A stretch of DNA of 64,000 nucleotides, taken from positions 124,001 through 188,000 of the forward strand of contig NZ_BLTJ01000004.1 in assembly GCF_013282095.1 (NCBI RefSeq). The letters run 5' to 3'. This DNA comes from Enterocloster alcoholdehydrogenati (GTDB lineage Bacteria > Bacillota > Clostridia > Lachnospirales > Lachnospiraceae). Shown piece by piece: positions 56,607 through 64,000 of this stretch (the first letter of the stretch is position 1; each line of letters opens with the position of its first letter). The notes under the pieces are model-generated. The model saw only the letters and a program-made list of their open reading frames with translations, was not told the DNA's origin and ran no database searches. Both the position numbers and the translations under genes were made by a program.

Positions 56607-57746
56607 ATGCGTATTCAGGGAAAACATATATGGATCGCAGGTCAGTTTATGGCCGCGCAGCTGTTGATCGAGGAGGGAACCATAAGAGCGGTTCTTCCAT
56701 ACGGAGCCGGTGAGGCGGATGAGGATTACGGAGATAACCGGGTGCTTCCCGGCTTTATCGACATCCACACCCACGGCGCTTACGGCTATGACACAAATGA
56801 TGCCCAGCCGGAGGGCTTAAGAGAGTGGATGCGCCGGATCCCAGAAGAGGGCGTTACATCCATTCTGCCTACCACGGTGACTCAGATGCCCGACGTCCTC
56901 ACGAGAGCGGTATCCAGTGTGGCAGAGGTAGTGGAGGAGGGCTACGAGGGAGCCCAGATTTTGGGAATCCATTTTGAAGGCCCCTATCTTGATATGGATT
57001 ATAAGGGAGCCCAGCCGCCGGAGGCTATTGCGTCTGCCTCTATCGAACAGTTTCAGATGTATCAGGAGGCGGCAAAGGGGCTGATCCGCTATATTACCCT
57101 TGCACCGGAGCACGATCCCGGCCATGCCCTGACCCGCTATTGTGCTTCTCACGGGGTGACCGTCAGCATGGGCCATTCCTCCGCTTCTTATGAAGAAGCT
57201 CTTCTGGGAATCGCCAACGGCGCCACCTCCATGACTCATGTGTATAATGGCATGACGCCTTATCATCACCGCAAGCCAGGGCTGGTGGGAACCGCACTCA
57301 GGGTCAGGGATATTTACGGGGAAGTGATCTGCGACGGCTGCCATTCCCATCTGGCGGCTTTAAATAACTTTTTTACAGCCAAGGGCCGTGATTACGCCGT
57401 TATGGTCAGCGATTCCCTTCGGGCAAAACACTGCCCGCCCGGCGGCAATTATCAGCTGGGCGGCCATGATATTGAGATCGGAGAGGACGGACTCGCAAGG
57501 CTGAAGGGAACAGACACGATTGCGGGAAGCACTCTGCGCATGAACCGGGGGCTTAAGATACTTATCGAGGAAGCCATGGTTCCGGTGGATGCAGCCATCA
57601 ATTCCTGCACGTTAAATCCTGCCCGCTGTATTGGCGCAGACCGCACCAAGGGACGGATCGCAGCAGGCTGTGATGCCGATTTGGCTGTGCTGGATAGGGA
57701 TTATAATGTGGTTCAGACCTGGTGCCGCGGCAGGAAGATGCTCTAA
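56607..57746 (+). CDS. nagA: N-acetylglucosamine-6-phosphate deacetylase
   Basis: A 379-residue amidohydrolase that converts GlcNAc-6-phosphate to glucosamine-6-phosphate. The metal motif GFIDIHTHGAYGYDTND, the Glu of GIHFEGPYL, MGHSSASYEEA and THVYNGMTPYHHR, and the catalytic Asp in TIAGSTLRMN all fit NagA. It serves amino sugar use and wall recycling. nagB is not adjacent. AAAGGAG lies before ATG, and the gene has its own promoter. It sits directly upstream of the rimP operon without a strong terminator; a weak hairpin GCAGAA/TTCTGC with AAAAA follows. Confidence 0.93.
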   Translation: MRIQGKHIWIAGQFMAAQLLIEEGTIRAVLPYGAGEADEDYGDNRVLPGFIDIHTHGAYGYDTNDAQPEGLREWMRRIPEEGVTSILPTTVTQMPDVLTRAVSSVAEVVEEGYEGAQILGIHFEGPYLDMDYKGAQPPEAIASASIEQFQMYQEAAKGLIRYITLAPEHDPGHALTRYCASHGVTVSMGHSSASYEEALLGIANGATSMTHVYNGMTPYHHRKPGLVGTALRVRDIYGEVICDGCHSHLAALNNFFTAKGRDYAVMVSDSLRAKHCPPGGNYQLGGHDIEIGEDGLARLKGTDTIAGSTLRMNRGLKILIEEAMVPVDAAINSCTLNPARCIGADRTKGRIAAGCDADLAVLDRDYNVVQTWCRGRKML

Positions 57747-57796
57747 GACAGCAGAAGGCTGTTTTCTGCAAAAAGCCTGATTTTCATAAAAAAAGC

Positions 57797-57825
57797 TTGC
57801 ATTTTGTGAGGTCTGATGGTATAGT
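57797..57825 (+). promoter_or_regulatory. Promoter of the rimP-nusA-infB operon
   Basis: TTGCAT (57797-57802), 17 bases, TATAGT (57820-57825), about 90 bases before rimP. Confidence 0.7.
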
Positions 57826-57856
57826 ATACGTGATAACAGATATTTTTACTGAAAGT

Positions 57857-57880
57857 AAGAGTGGGCGGCGGTCCACTCTT
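57857..57880 (+). other. Leader hairpin of the rimP operon
   Basis: AAGAGTGG (57857-57864) pairs with CCACTCTT (57873-57880), with an 8-base loop and TTCG after it. It lies about 25 bases from the predicted start point. It could be a weak terminator for attenuation, for example through NusA feedback, or a stabilising 5' stem. Confidence 0.5.
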
Positions 57881-57914
57881 TCGTATTGTAAGGGAAAAGA
57901 AAGGTGGTGGAACG

Positions 57915-58382
57915 ATGGCAAAGAAGGAAAGCTATGAGAGCAGAGTGGAGGCATTCCTCCTTCCTCTGATGGAAGAGAATCATTTCGAGCTGGTGGATGT
58001 AGAATATGTAAAGGAAGCAGGAACCTGGTACCTGCGCGCATACATTGACAAAGAAGGCGGCATTGCCGTAGATGACTGTGAGGTCATCAGCAGACAGCTG
58101 GGAGACTGGCTGGATAAAGAGGATTTTATTTCCGAAAGTTACATCCTGGAGGTAAGTTCTCCTGGTCTGGGACGTCCTTTAAAAAAGGAAAAGGACTATG
58201 TCCGCAGTATGGGCAGGGAGGTAGAGGTGCGTCTTTATAAGGCCATTGACCGTCAGAAGGAATTTACCGGTATTTTAAGCGCATATGATGATAAGACGGT
58301 CACTCTGACCATGGGAGACGGCAGCGCTCAGACCTTTGATAAAGCAGGGATTGCGCTGATCCGGCTGGCGTTTGATTTTTAA
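57915..58382 (+). CDS. rimP: Ribosome maturation factor RimP
   Basis: A 155-residue protein for 30S subunit maturation. It begins MAKKESYESRVEAFLLPL, with FELVDVEYVKEAGTWYLRAYIDK and the family motif EVSSPGLGRPLKKEKDY near residue 78. ATG 57915 follows AAGGTGGTGG; the longer frame from 57861 crosses the leader hairpin. It is the first gene of the nusA operon. Confidence 0.95.
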   Translation: MAKKESYESRVEAFLLPLMEENHFELVDVEYVKEAGTWYLRAYIDKEGGIAVDDCEVISRQLGDWLDKEDFISESYILEVSSPGLGRPLKKEKDYVRSMGREVEVRLYKAIDRQKEFTGILSAYDDKTVTLTMGDGSAQTFDKAGIALIRLAFDF

Positions 58383-58405
58383 GAGGCATAGATAGGAGGA
58401 TAATC

Positions 58406-59593
58406 ATGAACAAGGAACTGTTAGAGGCGATGGAGATATTGGAAAAGGAGAAAAATATCTCTAAGGATACCATGATCGAGGCGATCGAGAATTCCCTTAT
58501 CACCGCCTGCAAGAATCATTTCGGAAAGGCCGATAACGTAAGAGTGGCAATGAACCGTACCACAGGGGATTTCGCCGTGTATGCAGAGAAAACCGTGGTA
58601 GAGGAGGTGGCGGATCCGGTCATGGAGATCAGTCTGGCAGATGCCCGTATGATCAGTCCAAAGTATGTGCTGGGCGATACCGTACAGGTGCCCCTTGACT
58701 CTAAGAAATTTGGCCGTATCGCCACACAGAATGCGAAGAACGTGATCCTGCAGAAGATCCGCGAGGAAGAGCGCAAGGCCCTTTACAATGACTATTACAG
58801 CATGGAAAAGGATGTGGCAACCGGTATTGTTCAGCGTTATCTGGGCAGAAATATCAGTATTAACCTGGGCAAGGTAGACGCCATTTTAAATGAAAGTGAG
58901 CAGGTAAAGGGAGAGACCTTCCGCCCCACAGAGCATATCAAGGTCTACATCCTTGAAGTAAAGGACACTACCAAGGGACCAAGAATCTCTGTATCCAGAA
59001 CGCATCCGGATCTGGTAAAGCGCCTTTTTGAGGAGGAGGTTTCCGAGGTTCATGACGGTACGGTAGAGATTAAGGCCATTGCAAGAGAGGCTGGTTCCCG
59101 TACAAAGATCGCCGTTATGTCAAACGATCCCGGTGTGGATCCCGTTGGCGCCTGCGTTGGTGTAAACGGAGCCAGAGTCAATGCCATTGTAAATGAGCTT
59201 CGCGGTGAAAAGATCGATATCATCAACTGGGATGAGAATCCGGCTTACCTGATCGAGAACGCATTAAGCCCTGCAAAGGTAATCTGCGTTGTGGCAGATG
59301 AGGAGGCAAGGGAAGCGCAGGTGATCGTGCCTGATTACCAGCTGTCCCTGGCCATCGGCAAAGAGGGACAGAACGCAAGACTGGCAGCTAGGCTGACCGG
59401 CTTTAAGATCGATATTAAGAGCGAAACCCAGGCAAAAGAAATGGGACTGTTTGAGCAGATGGGCTTACAGTACGGCGATAGCCCGGCTCCTTCCTATGAG
59501 GAAGAAGAGTATGCAGGCGAAGAGGAGTATGAAGTTTCCGGCCAGGAAAACGCGGTTCAGGATGACTACCAGGAAGAGAACGGCGAACAGTAG
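58406..59593 (+). CDS. nusA: Transcription termination/antitermination factor NusA
   Basis: A 395-residue RNA polymerase-binding factor. An N-terminal domain (residues 1-125) is followed by an S1 domain (about 135-200, ISINLGKVDAILNESEQVKGE) and two KH domains with GACVGVNGARVNAIV and LAIGKEGQNARLAARLTG. The last 45 residues are very acidic (YEEEEYAGEEEYEVSG), an extension that replaces the acidic repeats of proteobacterial NusA. It acts in pausing, termination and antitermination. It is preceded by AGGAGG and followed by rnpM at 31 bases. Confidence 0.96.
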   Translation: MNKELLEAMEILEKEKNISKDTMIEAIENSLITACKNHFGKADNVRVAMNRTTGDFAVYAEKTVVEEVADPVMEISLADARMISPKYVLGDTVQVPLDSKKFGRIATQNAKNVILQKIREEERKALYNDYYSMEKDVATGIVQRYLGRNISINLGKVDAILNESEQVKGETFRPTEHIKVYILEVKDTTKGPRISVSRTHPDLVKRLFEEEVSEVHDGTVEIKAIAREAGSRTKIAVMSNDPGVDPVGACVGVNGARVNAIVNELRGEKIDIINWDENPAYLIENALSPAKVICVVADEEAREAQVIVPDYQLSLAIGKEGQNARLAARLTGFKIDIKSETQAKEMGLFEQMGLQYGDSPAPSYEEEEYAGEEEYEVSGQENAVQDDYQEENGEQ

Positions 59594-59624
59594 GAGGAGA
59601 CCTAAGGATTAGGAGTGATAAAGA

Positions 59625-59900
59625 GTGAGTGGAAAGAAGATCCCGCTGAGGCAGTGCATCGGCTGCGGTGAGATGAAGAGCAAGAAGGAAATGATAAGAG
59701 TGATAAAGACCGCTGAGGGCGAGATCCTGTTAGACGCCACAGGCCGCAAAAACGGCAGAGGCGCTTACCTGTGCCCATCCATGGAATGTCTGAAAACGGC
59801 TGTCAAGGGCCGCGGACTGGAACGCTCCTTTAAAATGGCGATCCCCAAAGAGGTGTATGAGACTCTGGAAAAGGAGATGGAAGAGCTTGGTAAACAGTAA
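59625..59900 (+). CDS. rnpM: RNase P modulator RnpM (YlxR family)
   Basis: A 91-residue basic protein of the YlxR/DUF448 family, starting with GTG and AGGAG nine bases upstream. The family motif IPLRQCIGCGEMKSKKEMIR at the start and GRGAYLCPSMECL in the middle (Cys pairs) are clear. In Bacillus this family was reported to bind RNase P RNA and modulate its activity. It overlaps the following gene by 14 bases. Confidence 0.9.
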   Translation: MSGKKIPLRQCIGCGEMKSKKEMIRVIKTAEGEILLDATGRKNGRGAYLCPSMECLKTAVKGRGLERSFKMAIPKEVYETLEKEMEELGKQ

Positions 59901-60222
59901 AAAGCTGCTGAGCCTGATTGGCCTTGCGACCAGGGCAAGAAAGGCGGTCAGCGGAGAATTTTCAACGGAAAAGTCCGTCAAAAGCGGCAGATCCCGCATG
60001 GTGATCGTATCAGAGGAGGCTTCGGACAACACAAAGAAAATGTTCACAAATATGTGTGCTCACTATAAAGTCCCGATCTATCTGTTTGGTACAAAGGATG
60101 AACTCGGTCATGCCATGGGGCAGGAGTTTCGGGCTTCCCTGTCTGTGGAGGACGCAGGGTTCGCAAAGTCAATGGCAGCACTGATGAATGTAAATGGAGG
60201 TAGTTTGAATGAGAGTAAGTGA
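59887..60222 (+). CDS. ylxQ: L7Ae-like RNA-binding protein YlxQ
   Basis: A 111-residue ribosomal L7Ae/L30e/S12e/Gadd45 family protein. The fold signature is [18 protein letters not shown], then [17 protein letters not shown] and [17 protein letters not shown]. It begins at TTG 59887, ten bases after AAGGAG, inside the end of rnpM; the upstream extension of the frame has no ribosome site. It binds kink-turn RNA in related bacteria. It overlaps infB by 14 bases. Confidence 0.88.
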
Positions 60223-63118
60223 ACTGGCAAATGAACTGGGCAAGTCCAGTAAAGAGGTATTAGATATTGTGAAGCAGAAGGATCAGTCTGCCTCTCTGTT
60301 TGCCGCATCCAGCTTATCCGGAGACCAGGAAGCCATGGTGCGGGCGGCGGTGAATCAGAAAAAAGAAGCGCCTAAGACAGAAGGCGGAGCAAAGGCAGAG
60401 CCTGCAAAGAAGAAACTTACTGCTGTATTCCGTCCCCAGAACGCACAGCAGCAGTTAAAGCGTCCGGTTTCCAAACAGACGCCAAAGAAGGAAACGCCTG
60501 CCCAGACGGCCCCTGAGACGAAGGTTCAGGCGCAGTCAGCCGCCCCTGCCAGAGCAGAGGCACAGGGTGAGGAGCGCAGCCAGGGCGCACAGGCAAGAGA
60601 TGGCCGCAGGGGCGATGGAAGAAGTCAGGGCGGATTTACCGGCGGCAGAGACGGAAACCGTGAGGGGCGTCAGAATACAGGCAGAGGCGACGGACGAAGC
60701 CGCGACGGAAGAGATGGCCGTTCTTTTGGAAACCGTGATGGAAGAGACGGCCGGCAGGGCGGATTTACCGGCAGCCGCGATGGAAACCGTGACGGAAGAA
60801 CCGGCGGTTTCGGAGGAAGAGACGGAGGAAACCGCGATGGAAGGAATCAGGGCGGTTCCTTTGGAAATCGTGACGGAAGAGATGGCCGGCAGGGTGGATT
60901 TACCGGCGGCCGCGATGGAAACCGTGACGGAAGAACCGGCGGTTTCGGAGGAAGAGACGGAGGAAACCGCGATGGAAGGAATCAGGGCGGTTCCTTTGGA
61001 AATCGTGATGGAAGAAGCCAGGGCGGCTTTGGAAACAGAGACGGCCGCTCCGGCGGATTTGGCGGAAACCGTGACGGCCGTACCGGAGGCTTTGGCCGCG
61101 GAGGCGAGGATAAGGACAGGGATTCCAGAAACGGAGGCAACCGTGACAGCCGCCGTTTTGGCGGAAGAGACAGCGGTCGTTCTTCCTCCTTTGACAGTCC
61201 TATCCAGACAAAGCCAAGCAGCACCCGTCAGACCAACAAGAATGCTCATAAGAATGACCGTTTTGACAAGAGAGACAGGGATGAGGACGGAAAGAAGGCA
61301 CCAAAGACAGGAAAGGGAGCTTTCATTATGCCGCAGCCTAAGAAGGAAGAGGCAAAGGTTGAGGATGTAAAGACCATCACCCTTCCAGAGCGTCTGACAA
61401 TTAAGGAACTGGCGGATAAGATGAAGCTGCAGCCATCCGTGATTGTTAAGAAGCTTTTCTTAAAGGGTCAGATGGTAACCTTAAACCAGGAGATCGACTA
61501 CGAGCAGGCAGAAGAGATCGCCATGGAATTTGACGTGCTCTGTGAACAGGAAGAAAAGGTGGACGTAATCGCCGAGCTTTTAAAGGAAGATGAGGAGAAT
61601 GCAGAGGATATGGTTTCCAGACCGCCCGTTGTCTGCGTGATGGGTCACGTTGACCATGGTAAGACCTCTCTTCTGGATGCTATCCGCCAGACCAATGTAA
61701 CTGCTAGAGAGGCAGGCGGCATCACCCAGCATATCGGTGCGTCTGTGATCGAGATGAATGACAGAAAGATCACTTTCTTAGATACACCGGGACATGAGGC
61801 ATTTACAGCGATGCGTATGAGAGGCGCCCAGTCTACGGATATTGCCATCCTGGTAGTAGCGGCAGACGACGGCGTGATGCCTCAGACCGTAGAGGCGATC
61901 AACCATGCAAAGGCAGCCGGCGTTGAGATTATCGTTGCCATCAACAAGATCGACAAGCCCAGCGCCAATATAGATAAGGTAAAGCAGGAGTTATCCGAGT
62001 ATGAGCTGATTCCTGAGGATTGGGGCGGCAGCACCATTTTCGTGCCTGTTTCCGCACATACAAAGGAAGGCGTCAAAGACCTTCTGGAAATGGTTCTTCT
62101 GACAGCGGATGTCCTTGAATTAAAGGCAAATCCAAACCGTAAGGGAAGAGGCCTTGTGATTGAGGCAGAGCTTGATAAGGGCAAGGGTCCTGTTGCCACC
62201 GTTCTGGTGCAGAAGGGAACCCTAAGAGTAGGTGAAACCATTGCGGCAGGAGCCTGCTATGGAAAGATCCGCGCCATGATGGATGACAGAGGCCGGAGAG
62301 TAAAAGAGGCAGGGCCATCCACACCTGTTGAAATCCTGGGCTTAAACGATGTTCCTCAGGCCGGAGAGGTCTTTGTTGCGACTGAGAATGAAAAAGAGGC
62401 AAGAAGCTTTGCAGAAACCTTCATTTCTGAGGGCAAGAACAAGCTGATTGAGGATACAAAGGCAAAACTGTCCTTAGATGACCTGTTCAGTCAGATCAAG
62501 GCAGGAAACGTAAAGGAACTGCCATTGATCATCAAGGCAGACGTACAGGGATCTGTAGAGGCAGTAAAACAGAGCCTCACAAAGCTCTCCAACGAAGAGG
62601 TAATGGTAAAGGTGATCCACGGCGGCGTAGGCGCTATCAACGAGTCCGACGTTTCCCTGGCATCTGCATCCAATGCTATTATCATTGGCTTCAATGTGCG
62701 TCCTGACACAACGGCCAAGTCTATTGCAGAGCGTGAAAAGGTAGACGTTCGTCTCTACAGGGTTATCTACCAGGCCATCGAGGATGTAGAGGCAGCTATG
62801 AAGGGTATGTTAGATCCCGTATTTGAGGAAAAGGTCATCGGCCATGCAGTAGTTCGCCAGCTGTTCAAGGCTTCCGGTGTAGGCACCATCGCAGGTTCCT
62901 ATGTACTGGACGGAAAGTTCCAGAGAGGCTGCAGCTGCCGTATCACAAGAGAAGGAGAGCAGATCTACGAGGGCCCGTTAGCATCTCTGAAGCGTTTTAA
63001 GGATGATGTGAAGGAAGTAGCCGCAGGCTATGAGTGCGGTCTCGTATTTGAAAAGTTCAATGACTTAAGGGAAGATGACACCATTGAAGCCTATACCATG
63101 GTAGAGGTGCCAAGGTAG
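60209..63118 (+). CDS. infB: Translation initiation factor IF-2 with long Arg-Gly-Asp-rich N-terminal tract
   Basis: A 969-residue GTPase that brings initiator tRNA to the 30S subunit. An N-terminal IF2N domain (1-50) is followed by an Ala/Lys linker, then residues about 125-345 of mostly Arg, Gly, Asp and Asn in NRDGR-type repeats. A second IF2N domain follows ([20 protein letters not shown]), then the G domain with [14 protein letters not shown], switch [18 protein letters not shown] and NKIDKPSAN, and domains II-IV. The catalytic and tRNA-binding parts are ordinary; the RG-rich tract is unusual in length and resembles RGG boxes. ATG 60209 follows GGAGGT by eight bases and overlaps ylxQ. 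Confidence 0.96.
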   Translation: MRVSELANELGKSSKEVLDIVKQKDQSASLFAASSLSGDQEAMVRAAVNQKKEAPKTEGGAKAEPAKKKLTAVFRPQNAQQQLKRPVSKQTPKKETPAQTAPETKVQAQSAAPARAEAQGEERSQGAQARDGRRGDGRSQGGFTGGRDGNREGRQNTGRGDGRSRDGRDGRSFGNRDGRDGRQGGFTGSRDGNRDGRTGGFGGRDGGNRDGRNQGGSFGNRDGRDGRQGGFTGGRDGNRDGRTGGFGGRDGGNRDGRNQGGSFGNRDGRSQGGFGNRDGRSGGFGGNRDGRTGGFGRGGEDKDRDSRNGGNRDSRRFGGRDSGRSSSFDSPIQTKPSSTRQTNKNAHKNDRFDKRDRDEDGKKAPKTGKGAFIMPQPKKEEAKVEDVKTITLPERLTIKELADKMKLQPSVIVKKLFLKGQMVTLNQEIDYEQAEEIAMEFDVLCEQEEKVDVIAELLKEDEENAEDMVSRPPVVCVMGHVDHGKTSLLDAIRQTNVTAREAGGITQHIGASVIEMNDRKITFLDTPGHEAFTAMRMRGAQSTDIAILVVAADDGVMPQTVEAINHAKAAGVEIIVAINKIDKPSANIDKVKQELSEYELIPEDWGGSTIFVPVSAHTKEGVKDLLEMVLLTADVLELKANPNRKGRGLVIEAELDKGKGPVATVLVQKGTLRVGETIAAGACYGKIRAMMDDRGRRVKEAGPSTPVEILGLNDVPQAGEVFVATENEKEARSFAETFISEGKNKLIEDTKAKLSLDDLFSQIKAGNVKELPLIIKADVQGSVEAVKQSLTKLSNEEVMVKVIHGGVGAINESDVSLASASNAIIIGFNVRPDTTAKSIAEREKVDVRLYRVIYQAIEDVEAAMKGMLDPVFEEKVIGHAVVRQLFKASGVGTIAGSYVLDGKFQRGCSCRITREGEQIYEGPLASLKRFKDDVKEVAAGYECGLVFEKFNDLREDDTIEAYTMVEVPR
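60731..61000 (+). repeat. Two tandem 135-bp repeats inside infB
   Basis: Units 60731-60865 and 60866-61000 each encode 45 residues beginning [14 protein letters not shown] and are nearly identical at the DNA level, with part of a third unit after 61001. Flanking sequence has shorter related NRDGR and QGGF words. It is in frame, so unit gain or loss is tolerated. Confidence 0.85.
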
Positions 63119-63155
63119 GCTTATTTCGGGCGATGCATACCGGAAAGGAATTATC

Positions 63156-63536
63156 ATGCGTAAAAACAGCATCAAGAACACAAGGATCAATATGGAGGTT
63201 CAGAGGGAATTAAGCGAGATCATCCGGTCGGGGATCAAGGATCCGCGGATCCATCCCATGACCAGTGTGGTTGCCGTAGAGGTGACGCCAGATCTCAAAT
63301 ACTGCAAGGCATATATTAGTGTTCTGGGCGATGAGGAGGCTGCAAAGGCTACGGTTGAGGGCCTGCGCAGCGCCTCCTCCTTCGTGCGCAGGGAACTGGC
63401 AAAAAGAGTGAATCTGCGCAATACGCCCGAGATCAGGTTCATACTGGATCAGTCCATTGAATATGGTGTAAATATGTCAAGATTGATTGACGAGGTTACC
63501 AGAGATCTTCACGATGAGGAAGAGGAGGGACTGTAA
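63156..63536 (+). CDS. rbfA: 30S ribosome-binding factor A
   Basis: A 126-residue single KH-domain protein for late 30S maturation. It shows RINMEVQRELSEIIRSGIKDPR near the N-terminus, VVAVEVTPDLKYCKAYISV and ELAKRVNLRNTPEIRFILD. Standard length. It follows infB by 37 bases and abuts nrnA. Confidence 0.95.
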   Translation: MRKNSIKNTRINMEVQRELSEIIRSGIKDPRIHPMTSVVAVEVTPDLKYCKAYISVLGDEEAAKATVEGLRSASSFVRRELAKRVNLRNTPEIRFILDQSIEYGVNMSRLIDEVTRDLHDEEEEGL

Positions 63537-64000
63537 ATGACGGTTCTGGAACAGATGTTAGACGGCGCAGGCTCCGTTGTTATTCTGGGCCATGTGAGGC
63601 CAGACGGTGACTGTCTGGGATCCGCCCTGGGACTCTATCACTATCTGCAGATCAGCTGTCCGGATATACGGGCGGCTGTGTACCTGGAGGAAAGTTCGCC
63701 CAAGTTCAGCTATCTGAAAGGCTATGATGCCATCCGCCATCAGGCAGATGACGACAGCTATGAACTCTGCATCTGTTTAGACAGCGGGGACGAGGAGCGG
63801 CTGGGAGAGTTTGGGATCTATTTAAAAAGGGCAAAAAAGAGCCTGTGTCTGGATCATCACATTACCAATACCCGCTACTGCGAAGTCAATCTGGTGGCTG
63901 AAAATGCAAGCTCTACCTGTGAGGTTTTGTTTGAACAGCTGGATGAGGAAAAGATCGATAAAGCCGCTGCCGAGTGTCTCTATACAGGCCTGATTCACGA
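63537..64000 (+). CDS. nrnA: DHH-family phosphoesterase NrnA (oligoribonuclease/pAp phosphatase), 3' end outside window
   Basis: The first 154 residues of a DHH/DHHA1 protein; the frame is still open at the window end. The metal-binding motifs are GHVRPDGDCLGSALGL at residues 19-34 and LDHHITN at about 104-110, with CLDSGD between them. NrnA degrades short RNA oligomers and removes the 3' phosphate of pAp. The ATG follows directly on the rbfA stop, and AGAGGAGG lies just before it. rbfA-nrnA is the standard Firmicutes order, normally followed by truB. Confidence 0.93.
   Translation, partial: MTVLEQMLDGAGSVVILGHVRPDGDCLGSALGLYHYLQISCPDIRAAVYLEESSPKFSYLKGYDAIRHQADDDSYELCICLDSGDEERLGEFGIYLKRAKKSLCLDHHITNTRYCEVNLVAENASSTCEVLFEQLDEEKIDKAAAECLYTGLIH

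Noticed and set aside
60536-61370. Long alternative frames on both strands inside infB
   Set aside because: They arise because the Arg-Gly repeat DNA is free of stops in other phases; no ribosome sites, and composition simply follows the repeat.

Overview
The window comes from the chromosome of a spore-forming, Gram-positive anaerobe, most likely a gut Lachnospiraceae (Clostridium cluster XIVa type). The evidence is the spore genes gpr and spoIIP, surface proteins ending in choline-binding-like wall repeats, a roughly 50% GC coding style with AGGAGG ribosome sites, the Firmicutes gene order rimP-nusA-ylxR-ylxQ-infB-rbfA-nrnA, oxygen-sensitive Fe-S and radical-SAM enzymes, ferrous iron uptake, and a queuine salvage operon of the kind known from gut Clostridia. 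I cannot name the species. No rRNA, tRNA, CRISPR array, insertion sequence or prophage was seen.

Layout: 1-6.3 kb holds the tail of one protein and two secreted wall-repeat proteins, one with a Glu-rich 42-bp tandem repeat and a duplicated beta-type module. 6.4-9.2 kb holds a membrane-anchored AraC regulator and an MmcQ/YjbR protein. 9.2-14.9 kb is a small catabolic-looking cluster (MatC-like transporter, DUF6282 hydrolase, LysR regulator, aconitase-superfamily hydratase) with matching CGATA/TATCG palindromes in its two control regions. 15-18.2 kb is iron uptake: a FeoA-FeoB fusion behind a promoter with a Fur box between -35 and -10, a 46-residue Cys-rich FeoB partner and a YdjM-type membrane protein. 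18.2-20.7 kb is the most distinctive locus: promoter, preQ1-I riboswitch, putative terminator, then queK-qrtT-queL. These genes are predicted to recover preQ1 from queuine or queuosine.

20.7-41 kb is mainly housekeeping and transport: three MATE exporters (one with its MarR regulator), a SIMPL lipoprotein, holA, ywlG-like, rpsT, gpr-spoIIP, lepA, hemW, glpK, ansA, an NfeD/SPFH pair, an HPr-like protein whose ribosome site lies in a 15-bp hairpin, nudC-like and a HAD phosphatase. 41-49.6 kb carries branched-chain amino acid genes (ilvN, ilvC, leuC, leuD), split by a SigV/RsiV-like pair and LysR regulators, followed by cysteine desulfidase cyuA.

49.8-56 kb encodes a 2041-residue secreted protein with a GH59-like catalytic domain, LamG-like, FIVAR and Ig-like modules and wall repeats, ending at a strong bidirectional terminator shared with an orphan HicB-like gene. 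56.6-64 kb is nagA and the translation/transcription operon rimP-nusA-rnpM-ylxQ-infB-rbfA-nrnA. Its IF2 has a long Arg-Gly-Asp-rich N-terminal tract built from 135-bp repeats; nrnA runs off the end.
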